This document shows positions 23,025 to 31,105 of a stretch of 31,105 nt of DNA, in pieces. The stretch comes from CAZPXF01 sp964590945 (lineage in GTDB: Bacteria; Bacillota; Clostridia; Lachnospirales; Lachnospiraceae). The notes under the pieces were generated by a model. The model was not told where the DNA came from and searched no databases. It was given only the letters and a program-made list of their open reading frames with translations. The stretch covers positions 1-31,105 of the forward strand of contig CAZPXF010000015.1 of NCBI GenBank assembly GCA_964590945.1, given 5' to 3'. Each line of letters opens with the position of its first letter. The stretch's first letter is position 1. The translations under genes and the position numbers were made by a program.

Positions 23025-23492
23025 TTGAAGGGTTTCAAACCATATGAGCATAAAGCTCAATATTATGAGACAGATCAGATGGGCATTATCCACCACTCAA
23101 ACTATATCCGCTGGATGGAGGAAGCGAGGATTTATTTTCTCGACCAGCTTGGGATCAGCTATGAGCGGATGGAGGAAAACGGCGTGGTCAGCCCGGTAGT
23201 AGAAGTGTATGGAAAATACAGACAGATGGTGCGTTTCGGGGATACGGTGCTGATCGATATCACGATCCGGCACTTTAACGGTATCAAAATGACGATCGGA
23301 TACGAGATCATGGATAAGGAGACAAAGCAGGTGAAATTCACCGGGGAATCCAGGCATTGCTTTTTAAATGCAAAAGGAATTCCGGTCTCACTGAAAAAGG
23401 CAGCGCCGCGGATCTATGATATTTTACTGGCAGAATACAAATTATCTGCCCAGGATGCCGATAATAATAATGAAAGAAAAGGAGAAAAGTGA
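23025..23492 (+). CDS. Acyl-CoA thioesterase, 4HBT family (YbgC/FadM-like)
   Basis: The 155-aa hot-dog fold protein contains the 4-hydroxybenzoyl-CoA thioesterase signature: DQMGIIHHSNYIRWMEEAR with the catalytic Asp. It probably hydrolyses acyl-CoA thioesters; the natural substrate is unknown. The start is TTG at 23025, supported by an AGGAGG 8 nt upstream. Its TGA stop shares one base with the thrS ATG (TGATG), so the two are translationally coupled. Confidence 0.87.
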   Translation: MKGFKPYEHKAQYYETDQMGIIHHSNYIRWMEEARIYFLDQLGISYERMEENGVVSPVVEVYGKYRQMVRFGDTVLIDITIRHFNGIKMTIGYEIMDKETKQVKFTGESRHCFLNAKGIPVSLKKAAPRIYDILLAEYKLSAQDADNNNERKGEK

Positions 23493-25447
23493 TGAAAGTA
23501 ACATTAAAGGACGGCTCTGTTTTGGAAATGGAAAGCGGAAAGACTGTCTATGACGTCGCAAAGGAGATCAGCGACGGACTTGCGAGAGCTGCGGTTGCAG
23601 GAGAAGTAAACGGAGAAGTAAAGGATCTGCGCACAGAGCTTTCGGAGGATTGCGAGCTTAATATTCTTACAGCAAACGATAAAAAGGGACTTGCAGTTCT
23701 GCGCCATACGACATCCCATGTGCTTGCCGAGGCGGTGAAGAATCTGTTTCCGGAGGCAAAGCTTGCGATCGGGCCATCGATCGATAACGGATTCTACTAT
23801 GATTTTGAGTGCGATCCATTTTCAAGAGAAGATCTGGACAATATCGAAAAAGAGATGAAGAAGATCATCAAAAAGGGCGAGAAACTCACGAGATTTGAGC
23901 TTCCGAGAGAGGAAGCGATCAAATACATGGAAGAGAGGAACGAGCCGTATAAGGTGGAGCTGATCCGGGATCTTCCGGAGGATGCAGTGATTTCCTTCTA
24001 TGATCAGGGAGGATTTGTCGATCTCTGCGCAGGTCCGCATCTGATGAGCACGAAGAATATTAAGGCTTATAAGCTGATCTCCTCCTCCGGCGCGTACTGG
24101 AGAGGAAGCGAGAAAAATAAGATGCTGACAAGAATTTACGGAACAGCATTCAATAAGAAGGATGAGCTTGCAGATTATCTCGCTTATCTTGAGGATATCA
24201 GGAAGCGCGACCATAATAAGCTTGGGCGTGAGATGGAGCTTTTCACGACGGTTGATGTTATCGGACAGGGACTTCCGATCCTCCTTCCAAAAGGAACAAA
24301 GATCATCATGAAGCTGCAGAGATGGATCGAGGATCTGGAGGACAATGAGTGGGGGTATGTCAGAACAAAGACTCCGCTTATGGCAAAGAGTGATCTGTAT
24401 AAGATTTCCGGACACTGGGGACATTATAAGGAAGGAATGTTCGTGCTGGGCGACGAGGAGAAGGACAAAGAGGTATTCGCGCTTCGTCCAATGACATGTC
24501 CGTTCCAGTATTATGCATATAAGGCAAGTCAGAAATCATATCGTGATCTGCCGCTGCGTTACGGCGAGACATCCACACTTTTCAGAAACGAGGATTCCGG
24601 CGAGATGCACGGACTGACACGTGTGCGTCAGTTCACGATCTCCGAAGGTCATCTGATCGTGAGACCGGATCAGATGGTGGAGGAGTTCAAAGGATGTATG
24701 GCGCTTGCGAGACATTGTCTGAAAACGCTGGGGCTCGAAGAGGATGTGACATACCATCTGTCCAGGTGGGATCCGGAGAATCCGGAAAAGTATATTGGTG
24801 AGCCGGAGGTTTGGGCTCAGACGGAGCAGAGTATCCGTGAAGTGCTGACAGAGCTGGATATTCCATTTGTGGAGGATGTCGGAGAGGCTGCTTTTTATGG
24901 GCCGAAGGTGGATATCAATGCCAGAAATGTATATGGTAAAGAAGATACCATGATTACGATCCAGTGGGATGCGCTTCTTGCTGAGCAGTTTGACATGTAT
25001 TATATTGATCAGAACGGCGATAAGGTTCGTCCTTATATTATTCACAGGACGTCCATCGGATGCTATGAGAGAACCCTTGCATGGCTGATCGAGAAATATG
25101 CCGGCAAGTTCCCGACATGGCTTTGCCCGGAGCAGGTACGCGTGCTTCCGATCTCTGAGAAATATGCGGATTATGCGGAGAAGGTTCGCGCTGAGCTTGC
25201 GAAAAACGGCGTAGATGTCACAACAGATAACCGCTCCGAGAAGATCGGATTTAAGATCCGCGACGCAAGACAGAAGAGAGTTCCTTATATGCTTGTTGTC
25301 GGAGCAAAGGAGGAAGAGCAGGGAACAGTATCTGTCAGAAGCAGATATGCAGGAGATGAAGGAGTCAGGGAGCTTTCCGTATTCATCGATCAGATCTGCG
25401 AGGAGATCCGTACAAAAGAAATCCGTAAAATTGAAGTGGAAGAATAA
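23492..25447 (+). CDS. thrS: Threonyl-tRNA synthetase
   Basis: The 651-aa class II enzyme has an N-terminal TGS domain (1-60), the editing domain with HTTSH (about 73), the catalytic core and the anticodon-binding C-terminus (WLCPEQVRVLPIS onward). The Zn ligands are kept: Cys in RPMTCPFQ, His in SEGHLI, and His in IIHRTSIG. Motif surroundings differ from the E. coli type: MTCPFQ in place of MNCPGH and FTISEGH in place of FTQDDAH. An equivalent GTG lies one codon earlier; the ATG at 23492 fits the AAAGGAG site better. As last gene of the T-box operon it explains the threonine specifier. Confidence 0.96.
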   Translation: MKVTLKDGSVLEMESGKTVYDVAKEISDGLARAAVAGEVNGEVKDLRTELSEDCELNILTANDKKGLAVLRHTTSHVLAEAVKNLFPEAKLAIGPSIDNGFYYDFECDPFSREDLDNIEKEMKKIIKKGEKLTRFELPREEAIKYMEERNEPYKVELIRDLPEDAVISFYDQGGFVDLCAGPHLMSTKNIKAYKLISSSGAYWRGSEKNKMLTRIYGTAFNKKDELADYLAYLEDIRKRDHNKLGREMELFTTVDVIGQGLPILLPKGTKIIMKLQRWIEDLEDNEWGYVRTKTPLMAKSDLYKISGHWGHYKEGMFVLGDEEKDKEVFALRPMTCPFQYYAYKASQKSYRDLPLRYGETSTLFRNEDSGEMHGLTRVRQFTISEGHLIVRPDQMVEEFKGCMALARHCLKTLGLEEDVTYHLSRWDPENPEKYIGEPEVWAQTEQSIREVLTELDIPFVEDVGEAAFYGPKVDINARNVYGKEDTMITIQWDALLAEQFDMYYIDQNGDKVRPYIIHRTSIGCYERTLAWLIEKYAGKFPTWLCPEQVRVLPISEKYADYAEKVRAELAKNGVDVTTDNRSEKIGFKIRDARQKRVPYMLVVGAKEEEQGTVSVRSRYAGDEGVRELSVFIDQICEEIRTKEIRKIEVEE

Positions 25448-25474
25448 TTGTTAACAGTATATTTGAAGAGTGAG

Positions 25475-25503
25475 TCAGGGCGGCAGGATTTTTGCCGCCC
25501 TGA
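25475..25503 (+). terminator. Hairpin at the end of the thrS operon
   Basis: A perfect 11-bp GC-rich stem (TCAGGGCGGCA/TGCCGCCCTGA, 7-nt loop) lies 28 bp past the stop; the following sequence is AT-rich but without a T-run. Confidence 0.65.
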
Positions 25504-25528
25504 TTATAAGAAATGCTTTTGCAGCATG

Positions 25529-25558
25529 TGAATTGTAATTGTTATTCCGGGCATACTA
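25529..25558 (+). promoter_or_regulatory. Sigma-G/F-like promoter of the DUF1540 gene
   Basis: CATACTA (25552-25558) matches the forespore sigma-G -10 consensus exactly, and TGAATT (25529-25534), spaced 17 bp, is close to the -35. A sigma-A promoter is not obvious nearby. Confidence 0.4.
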
Positions 25559-25578
25559 TTACCGCGTATGCAAAACAG

Positions 25579-25610
25579 TCTGCCGGATTGGCTGCCAATC
25601 CGGCGGCAGA
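25579..25610 (+). promoter_or_regulatory. Leader hairpin before the DUF1540 ribosome site
   Basis: A perfect 10-bp stem GCCGGATTGG/CCAATCCGGC with a 3-nt loop (plus outer CTG/CAG pairs) ends three bases before the AAGGAGG. It could stabilise the 5' end or control translation. Confidence 0.4.
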
Positions 25611-25626
25611 TTAAGGAGGTACAGAT

Positions 25627-25947
25627 ATGCCGGAATTAAGATGTAGTGTAGACACATGTGCACACAACAAACAGTTTTACTGTCAGCTGGATTCCATCCA
25701 TGTAGGCGGAAACGACGCGAAGAAACCACAGGAGACATGCTGTGAGAGCTTCGAGGAGCGAAGCGGGACTGGCTACACCAACAAGATGGATACGGGTACG
25801 CCAAGTCCGCTCAGCAGCATCTGCTGTGAAGCATGTGACTGTGTATACAACAATGATAAGCGCTGCGAGGCTGGTAAGATCAGTGTCGAGGGGCACAGCG
25901 CCTGTGATTGCAAAGAGACGGAATGTGCAAGCTTTCGCTGCAGCTGA
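25627..25947 (+). CDS. DUF1540 cysteine-rich protein
   Basis: This 106-aa protein contains two DUF1540 modules: LRCSVDTCAHNKQFYCQLDS to CCESF (about 4-41) and SSICCEACDCVYNNDKRCEA to CASF (about 61-104). The spaced cysteines suggest metal binding. DUF1540 proteins are common in spore-forming Clostridia, with unknown function. The ATG follows AAGGAGG closely. The sigma-G-like promoter suggests forespore expression. It is monocistronic, with a terminator well downstream. Confidence 0.85.
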   Translation: MPELRCSVDTCAHNKQFYCQLDSIHVGGNDAKKPQETCCESFEERSGTGYTNKMDTGTPSPLSSICCEACDCVYNNDKRCEAGKISVEGHSACDCKETECASFRCS

Positions 25948-26035
25948 TTGAGCGATCTGCAGATTTGCCGCATCGGGACGGCGGACGCTGAGAAATAAGC
26001 AGACTTAGCGGACGAGTGCCGGATGAGGACAGGAA

Positions 26036-26076
26036 AACAGCGTATATTGAAAGGGTTTTCAATATGCGCTGTTTTT
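26036..26076 (+). terminator. Terminator between the DUF1540 gene and hrcA
   Basis: A long stem AACAGCGTATATTGAAA paired with TTTCAATATGCGCTGTT, 3-4 nt loop, ends in a T-run. The 25948-26035 stretch before it holds no gene I can support. Confidence 0.85.
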
Positions 26077-26118
26077 GATGCACTCGCGAATAAAATTGAA
26101 AAAAATTTATAAAGTGTG

Positions 26119-26147
26119 TTGACAAATAAAAAAACGGGTGATATCTT
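26119..26147 (+). promoter_or_regulatory. Promoter of the hrcA-dnaK operon
   Basis: TTGACA (26119-26124), 17 bp, TATCTT (26142-26147), immediately before the CIRCE element. Confidence 0.7.
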
Positions 26148-26161
26148 ATACACAGAAGATG

Positions 26162-26188
26162 TTAGCACTCGTAAGATTTGAGTGCTAA
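26162..26188 (+). promoter_or_regulatory. CIRCE operator (HrcA binding site)
   Basis: TTAGCACTC-N9-GAGTGCTAA is a perfect match to the CIRCE consensus. It lies just after the promoter and in the leader of hrcA, so HrcA represses its own operon. Confidence 0.98.
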
Positions 26189-26212
26189 TAAAGCGAGAAG
26201 GGAGGTAAGCCG

Positions 26213-27241
26213 ATGCAGTTAAGTGAGAGAAAGATGAAGATTCTGTACATCATCATCCAGAATTACTTACAGACTGGCGAGCCGGTCGGTTCCAGAACAA
26301 TCTCCAAGAGTTCGGATCTGAATCTCAGTTCTGCGACGATCCGGAATGAGATGGCGGATCTGGAAGAGCTTGGCTATATCATACAGCCGCATACCTCGGC
26401 TGGAAGAATCCCTTCTGACAAGGGCTATCGCCTGTATGTGGATATGCTGATGGAGGAGAAGGAGCAGGAAGTCACAGAGATGCGCGAGCAGATACTCGAG
26501 AAAGCGGACCGTCTGGAACAGCTCCTGCAGCAGGCGGCTAAGGTTCTTGCTGTGAATACGAACTATGCTTCTATGGTTACGGCTCCAAGTATCCGGCAGA
26601 ACAGGCTCAAGTTTATCCAGCTGTCCGTGGTCGATGAGACGCAGCTTGTCGCCGTGATCGTCATGGAAGGTAATATTATCAAAAACAAGCTGGTGACTGT
26701 GGCAGAACCGCTTGACAATGAGACGCTTTTGAAGCTCAACATGCTTCTGAATACTACGCTCAACGGTATGTCGGCGGAAGAGATCAATCTCGGTATGATC
26801 GCCAGACTGAAAGAGCAGGCAGGAATCCACAGTGAAGTGATCAGCGATGTGCTGGATGCGGTAGCGAATACGATCCAGCTTGACAACGATATTGAGATCT
26901 ATACAAGCGGAGCGACAAATATTTTCAAATATCCGGAACTGACGGACAGCCAGAGCGCCCATGAGCTGATCAGCAGATTGGAAGAAAAGCAGCAGCTTGC
27001 CAAGATGGTTACGGAGACGCTGAAGGATGAAGATAAGCATGGGATCCAGGTATACATCGGCGACGAGAACCCGGATGACAAGATGAAGGATTGCAGCGTG
27101 ATCACGGCAACCTACGAATTGGGCGAGGGTATGCAGGGCACAATAGGTATCATTGGTCCGAAGAGAATGGATTATAAGAATGTCATGAAGACGTTAGATA
27201 CGCTGAGAGCGGAATTGGACGATATATTTCATAAGGATTAG
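26213..27241 (+). CDS. hrcA: Heat-inducible transcription repressor HrcA
   Basis: The 342-aa repressor binds CIRCE and is kept active by GroEL in the established model, linking chaperone load to expression. It begins with the winged helix segment (LSERKMKILYIIIQNYLQTGEPVGSRT), has LSSATIRNEMADLEELGYI as the DNA-reading helices and ends with GTIGIIGPKRMDYKNVM, the family's GAF-like C-terminus. A GGGAGGT site precedes the ATG. It is the first gene of hrcA-grpE-dnaK-dnaJ. Confidence 0.97.
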   Translation: MQLSERKMKILYIIIQNYLQTGEPVGSRTISKSSDLNLSSATIRNEMADLEELGYIIQPHTSAGRIPSDKGYRLYVDMLMEEKEQEVTEMREQILEKADRLEQLLQQAAKVLAVNTNYASMVTAPSIRQNRLKFIQLSVVDETQLVAVIVMEGNIIKNKLVTVAEPLDNETLLKLNMLLNTTLNGMSAEEINLGMIARLKEQAGIHSEVISDVLDAVANTIQLDNDIEIYTSGATNIFKYPELTDSQSAHELISRLEEKQQLAKMVTETLKDEDKHGIQVYIGDENPDDKMKDCSVITATYELGEGMQGTIGIIGPKRMDYKNVMKTLDTLRAELDDIFHKD

Positions 27242-27273
27242 GAAAGGTGGCGGCTGATTTGGAGAAGGAGAAT

Positions 27274-27960
27274 ATGACAGAAGAGGAAAAAGAGAATCTG
27301 AATACAGAAGAGGCTGTGACAGAGAACAATAAAGAGCCTGAGACTGACAGCGAGTCTCCTGCGGCAGACAACAGAGAGCCTCAGACAGCGGATAATAAAG
27401 AGGCTGAAGCAGAAGAGAAAGCAGACGGAACGGAGACGGCGGAAGAAGCCTCCGCAGCAGAAGGGAAAGAAGAACCCGGAAAAGAAAAGAAGAAAGGATT
27501 TTTCGGGAAAAAAGAGAAGAAAGACCCGAAGGATGAGAAGATCGCTGATCTGACAGATAAGCTTACGAGGCAGATGGCCGAGTTTGATAATTTCCGCAAG
27601 CGCACCGAACGTGAGAAATCACAGATGTATGAGATCGGTGCAAAGGACATCATCGAGAAGATGCTTCCGGTGGCAGACAATTTTGAGAGGGGTCTGGGCG
27701 CTGTTCCTGAGGAAGAAAGGGAGGATCCTTTCGTCCAGGGAATGGATAAGATATATAAGCAGCTTATGACGACATTGGAAGAGATTGGCGTGAAGCCGAT
27801 CGAGGCCGTGGGTCAGGAGTTCAACCCGGATCTTCACAATGCAGTGATGCATGTGGAGGACGAGGAACTCGGCGCGAATGTGATCGCAGAAGAGTTCCAG
27901 AAGGGTTACACATATCGTGACAGTGTCGTAAGACACAGTATGGTTAAGGTAGCCAATTAA
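27274..27960 (+). CDS. grpE: Nucleotide exchange factor GrpE
   Basis: GrpE releases ADP from DnaK. The 228-aa protein has a long acidic, low-complexity N-terminus (Glu, Ala, Asp rich, to about residue 75), a Lys-rich patch (GKEKKKGFFGKKEKKD), then the coiled coil (ADLTDKLTRQMAEFDNFRKR) and the beta domain ending in VVRHSMVKVAN. A GTG at 27247 gives 9 extra residues and is an alternative; the ATG at 27274 with GGAGAAGGAG is preferred. The gap from the hrcA stop is tiny, so it is co-transcribed. Confidence 0.95.
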   Translation: MTEEEKENLNTEEAVTENNKEPETDSESPAADNREPQTADNKEAEAEEKADGTETAEEASAAEGKEEPGKEKKKGFFGKKEKKDPKDEKIADLTDKLTRQMAEFDNFRKRTEREKSQMYEIGAKDIIEKMLPVADNFERGLGAVPEEEREDPFVQGMDKIYKQLMTTLEEIGVKPIEAVGQEFNPDLHNAVMHVEDEELGANVIAEEFQKGYTYRDSVVRHSMVKVAN

Positions 27961-28013
27961 GTAATTTATCAGAACAGGTCAATTATTTTTAATAAAATCA
28001 GGAGGAATTTATA

Positions 28014-29891
28014 ATGAGCAAGATTATTGGTATTGATTTAGGAACAACAAACAGCTGCGTAGCAGTAATGGAAGGCGGCCAGCCGGTCGTTATCGCGAAT
28101 ACAGAGGGAGCAAGGACAACACCATCTGTTGTAGCATTTACAAAGACAGGTGAAAGACTCATCGGCGAGCCTGCAAAGCGTCAGGCGGTTACAAATGCGG
28201 ATAAGACGATCTCGTCCATCAAAAGACATATGGGATCTGATTACAGGGCAACGATCGATGGCAAGAAGTATTCTCCGCAGGAGATTTCCGCTATGATCCT
28301 TCAGAAGCTGAAATCCGACGCTGAAAATTACCTTGGCGAGAAGGTAGTTGAAGCAGTGATCACAGTACCTGCATATTTCAACGATGCGCAGCGTCAGGCA
28401 ACAAAGGACGCAGGCAAGATTGCAGGTCTTGATGTAAAGCGTATCATCAACGAACCTACAGCGGCAGCGCTTGCTTATGGTCTTGACAATGAGAAAGAGC
28501 AGAAGATCATGGTATATGACCTTGGCGGAGGTACATTTGATGTTTCCATTATCGAGATCGGCGACGGCGTCATCGAAGTATTATCAACAGCAGGAAATAA
28601 CAAGCTGGGCGGAGATGATTTTGACCAGAAGATCACAGATTATATGCTTTCTGAGTTCAAGAAGATGGAGGGCGTAGACCTTTCCGGGGATAAGATGGCG
28701 CTCCAGAGATTAAAAGAGGCGGCTGAGAAGGCGAAAAAGGAGCTTTCCTCCGCAACAACAACAAACATCAACCTGCCGTTCATCACGGCAACTGCTGATG
28801 GACCGAAGCATTTTGACATGAACCTTTCCAGGGCAAAATTTGATGAGCTGACAAGTGATCTTGTCGAGATGACGGCAGAGCCTGTAAGAAGAGCGCTTTC
28901 CGACGCCGGAATTACGCCATCTGAGCTTGGTAAAGTTCTGCTTGTCGGCGGTTCCACACGTATCCCGGCTGTACAGGATAAGGTAAAACAGCTTACGGGA
29001 CATGAGCCGAGCAAATCACTGAACCCGGATGAGTGTGTAGCGCTTGGAGCTTCCGTACAGGGCGGCAAGCTTGCAGGAGATGCAGGCGCAGGCGACATCC
29101 TTCTTCTGGATGTAACACCGCTTTCACTGTCCATTGAGACCATGGGCGGAGTTGCGACAAGGCTCATCGAGAGAAATACGACGATTCCTACAAAGAAGAG
29201 CCAGATCTTCTCTACGGCAGCAGATAATCAGACAGCAGTTGATATCAACGTTGTCCAGGGTGAGAGACAGTTTGCGAAAGACAATAAGTCCCTCGGACAG
29301 TTCCGGCTGGATGGAATCCCGCCGGCAATGCGCGGAGTACCGCAGATCGAGGTTACATTTGATATCGATGCAAATGGTATTGTAAACGTATCCGCTAAGG
29401 ATCTTGGTACCGGCAAAGAGCAGCATATTACGATTACAGCAGGCTCCAACATGTCTGACAGTGAGATCGATAAAGCTGTCAAAGAAGCAGCAGAATTTGA
29501 GGCACAGGATAAGAAGCGTAAGGAAGCTGTTGACGCAAGAAACGATGCGGATGCTATGGTATTCCAGACAGAGAAGGCTCTGAAGGAAGTCGGAGACGGT
29601 ATCAGCGCGGAGGATAAGTCTGCTGTCGAGGCTGAGATCGCTTCTATGAAGGAGCTTCTTGAGAAATCCGATCCGAACAACATGACAGATGCGCAGGTTG
29701 AAGAGATCAAAGCAGGAAAAGAGAAGCTGATGGAGAGCGCCCAGAAGGTATTTGCTAAGGTTTATGAGCAGGCACAGGCAGCTCAGGGCGCGCAGGGCGC
29801 TCAGTCAGGTCCTGATATGGGAGGAGCTTCCGCAGGTCCTGCACCGGAAGGCTACGACGATGTTGTAGATGGAGATTATAAAGAAGTCTAA
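28014..29891 (+). CDS. dnaK: Molecular chaperone DnaK (Hsp70)
   Basis: The 625-aa protein is a complete Hsp70. The ATPase domain begins IIGIDLGTTNSCVAVMEGG, with further phosphate and adenosine motifs VYDLGGGTFDVSI and LLVGGSTRIPAVQ. The interdomain linker region DILLLDVTPLSLSIE precedes the substrate-binding domain, and the lid ends in a Gly/Ala/Gln-rich tail and DGDYKEV. The lack of the extra ATPase-domain loop of proteobacterial DnaK fits Gram-positive bacteria. AGGAGGA precedes the ATG. Confidence 0.98.
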   Translation: MSKIIGIDLGTTNSCVAVMEGGQPVVIANTEGARTTPSVVAFTKTGERLIGEPAKRQAVTNADKTISSIKRHMGSDYRATIDGKKYSPQEISAMILQKLKSDAENYLGEKVVEAVITVPAYFNDAQRQATKDAGKIAGLDVKRIINEPTAAALAYGLDNEKEQKIMVYDLGGGTFDVSIIEIGDGVIEVLSTAGNNKLGGDDFDQKITDYMLSEFKKMEGVDLSGDKMALQRLKEAAEKAKKELSSATTTNINLPFITATADGPKHFDMNLSRAKFDELTSDLVEMTAEPVRRALSDAGITPSELGKVLLVGGSTRIPAVQDKVKQLTGHEPSKSLNPDECVALGASVQGGKLAGDAGAGDILLLDVTPLSLSIETMGGVATRLIERNTTIPTKKSQIFSTAADNQTAVDINVVQGERQFAKDNKSLGQFRLDGIPPAMRGVPQIEVTFDIDANGIVNVSAKDLGTGKEQHITITAGSNMSDSEIDKAVKEAAEFEAQDKKRKEAVDARNDADAMVFQTEKALKEVGDGISAEDKSAVEAEIASMKELLEKSDPNNMTDAQVEEIKAGKEKLMESAQKVFAKVYEQAQAAQGAQGAQSGPDMGGASAGPAPEGYDDVVDGDYKEV

Positions 29892-29902
29892 GGTGAGGTT
29901 TC

Positions 29903-31105
29903 ATGGCAGAGCAGAAAAGAGATTATTATGAGGTCCTCGGCGTCGGAAGGGACGCCGATGACGCCGCATTAAAAAAAGCATACAGAAAACTGGCAAAGAA
30001 GTATCATCCTGATATGAATCCAGGCGATGCGGAAGCCGAGAAGAAATTTAAAGAAGCTTCCGAGGCCTATGCAGTGCTGAGCGACGCCGAGAAGAGAAAA
30101 CAGTATGACCAGTTTGGTCATGCTGCTTTCGAAAATGGAGGCGGAGCCGGCGGATTCGGCGGCTTTGATTTCAGCGGTGCGGATTTCAGTGATATTTTCG
30201 GTGACATTTTCGGAGATATGTTCGGGGGCGGGACACGCAGACGTTCTGCCAGCAATGGGCCGATGAAAGGCCAGAATATAAGAAAAGGCGTCCGCATTAC
30301 ATTTGAGGAGGCTGTATTTGGCTGTGAAAAAGAGCTGGATGTTGTGATCAAGGACTTGTGTCCGAAGTGCGGCGGAACCGGTGCAAAGCCGGGGACAAAG
30401 CCGGAGACCTGCCCGAAGTGCGGCGGCCGCGGTCAGGTTGTATTTACGCAGCAGTCCTTTTTTGGAACCGTGCAGAATGTGCAGACCTGTCCGGATTGTC
30501 AGGGAAGCGGTAAGATCATTAAGGAAAAATGTCCGGATTGCCGCGGAACAGGTTTTGTGGCAAACAGCAAGAAGATTGCAGTTACGATCCCGGCCGGGAT
30601 CGACAGCGGACAGAGTATTCGTATCCGCGAGAAGGGCGAGCCAGGCGTCAACGGAGGGCCAAGAGGAGATCTGCTTGTGGAAGTGACGGTTTCCAGGCAT
30701 CCGGTATTCCAGAGACAGGATATGCATATATTTTCCACTGTACCGATCTCCTATGCGATCGCAGCGCTTGGCGGGGATATCCGTATTCCGACGGTGCACG
30801 GCGATGTCGTGTACAGCGTGAAGCCGGGGACAAAGACCGATACAAAGGTTCGTCTGCGCGGTAAGGGAGTTCCTTCTGTGCGCAATAAAAATGTGCTTGG
30901 AGATCATTATGTGACGCTGGTGATCCAGACGCCGGAGAATTTAAGTGCGGAAGCGAAAGAGGCTCTTCGCAGGTTCGATGAGCTGTCGGGTAATTCCCTG
31001 AACCGCAATATGGGCAATACGAGGCAGGAAGATGCCAGGTCGTCGGCGAAGCAGAAGAAAAAAGGCTTTATGGATAAGCTGAAAGAGACATTTGATGATA
31101 GTGAA
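29903..31105 (+). CDS. dnaJ: Chaperone DnaJ (3' end cut by the window)
   Basis: The frame starts at an ATG 11 bp after dnaK behind AGGTGAGG and runs 401 codons to the window edge without a stop. The J domain (1-70) has the HPD motif (KYHPDMNP), followed by a Gly/Phe-rich linker (GGGAGGFGGFDF), four zinc-binding repeats (CPKCGGTG, CPKCGGRG, CPDCQGSG, CPDCRGTG) and the C-terminal substrate domain. DnaJ delivers clients to DnaK and stimulates its ATPase. Almost the full length seems present. Confidence 0.97.
   Translation, partial: MAEQKRDYYEVLGVGRDADDAALKKAYRKLAKKYHPDMNPGDAEAEKKFKEASEAYAVLSDAEKRKQYDQFGHAAFENGGGAGGFGGFDFSGADFSDIFGDIFGDMFGGGTRRRSASNGPMKGQNIRKGVRITFEEAVFGCEKELDVVIKDLCPKCGGTGAKPGTKPETCPKCGGRGQVVFTQQSFFGTVQNVQTCPDCQGSGKIIKEKCPDCRGTGFVANSKKIAVTIPAGIDSGQSIRIREKGEPGVNGGPRGDLLVEVTVSRHPVFQRQDMHIFSTVPISYAIAALGGDIRIPTVHGDVVYSVKPGTKTDTKVRLRGKGVPSVRNKNVLGDHYVTLVIQTPENLSAEAKEALRRFDELSGNSLNRNMGNTRQEDARSSAKQKKKGFMDKLKETFDDSE

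Noticed and set aside
28640..29167. Minus-strand frames within dnaK and other highly expressed genes.
   Set aside because: Such frames are a common by-product of codon bias in conserved genes, and none has independent support.
1..31105. CRISPR arrays, insertion sequences, phage genes or toxin-antitoxin pairs.
   Set aside because: No regularly spaced direct repeats, transposase, integrase or phage-like reading frame was seen; the only repeats are the short dispersed ones listed.

Overview
This window looks like a chromosomal segment of a Gram-positive, low-to-moderate GC anaerobe of the class Clostridia, most likely a gut Lachnospiraceae. The supporting signs are strong AGGAGG ribosome binding sites, a T-box leader ahead of a threonyl-tRNA synthetase operon, CIRCE/HrcA control of the dnaK operon, a DUF5688 protein, a DUF1540 cysteine-rich protein and a tRNA gene without an encoded CCA. 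Assignments come from reading the sequence and from remembered family motifs; no database search was run.

Region 1 (about 1-14100) is an accessory metabolic island. On the minus strand lies a BaiCD/BaiH-type flavin/iron-sulfur enoate reductase. On the plus strand follow a chorismate mutase-like/shikimate kinase fusion and a complete TRAP transporter (DctQ, DctM, DctP). A LysR-type regulator is transcribed divergently from a second plus-strand block: a xylose-isomerase-like TIM-barrel protein (candidate 3-dehydroshikimate dehydratase), a second enoate reductase, a YdiB-like quinate/shikimate dehydrogenase, a YdiN/YdiM-like MFS transporter and a type I 3-dehydroquinate dehydratase (AroD). Together they suggest uptake of quinate/shikimate-type ring acids, interconversion through 3-dehydroquinate and 3-dehydroshikimate, and then one or more of three fates: assimilation through shikimate kinase, aromatisation to protocatechuate, or reduction of the ring by the two enoate reductases. 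The reductive branch is an inference and is the most novel aspect of the window.

Region 2 (14100-21200) is mainly housekeeping: elongation factor P, a DUF5688 protein, tRNA-Arg(CCG), adenylosuccinate synthetase (purA) convergent with ammonia-dependent asparagine synthetase (asnA), two small overlapping convergent ORFs, a SEC-C protein, a YdcF/DUF218 membrane protein and a C_GCAxxG_C_C protein.

Region 3 (21190-25510) is a T-box controlled operon: aldo/keto reductase, B3/4-domain protein, 4HBT thioesterase and thrS. The leader has a plausible threonine specifier, so threonine starvation probably controls all four genes.

Region 4 (25510-31105) holds a DUF1540 cysteine-rich gene with a sigma-G-like promoter, then the heat-shock operon hrcA-grpE-dnaK-dnaJ behind a promoter and a perfect CIRCE operator. 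dnaJ runs off the right edge without a stop codon.
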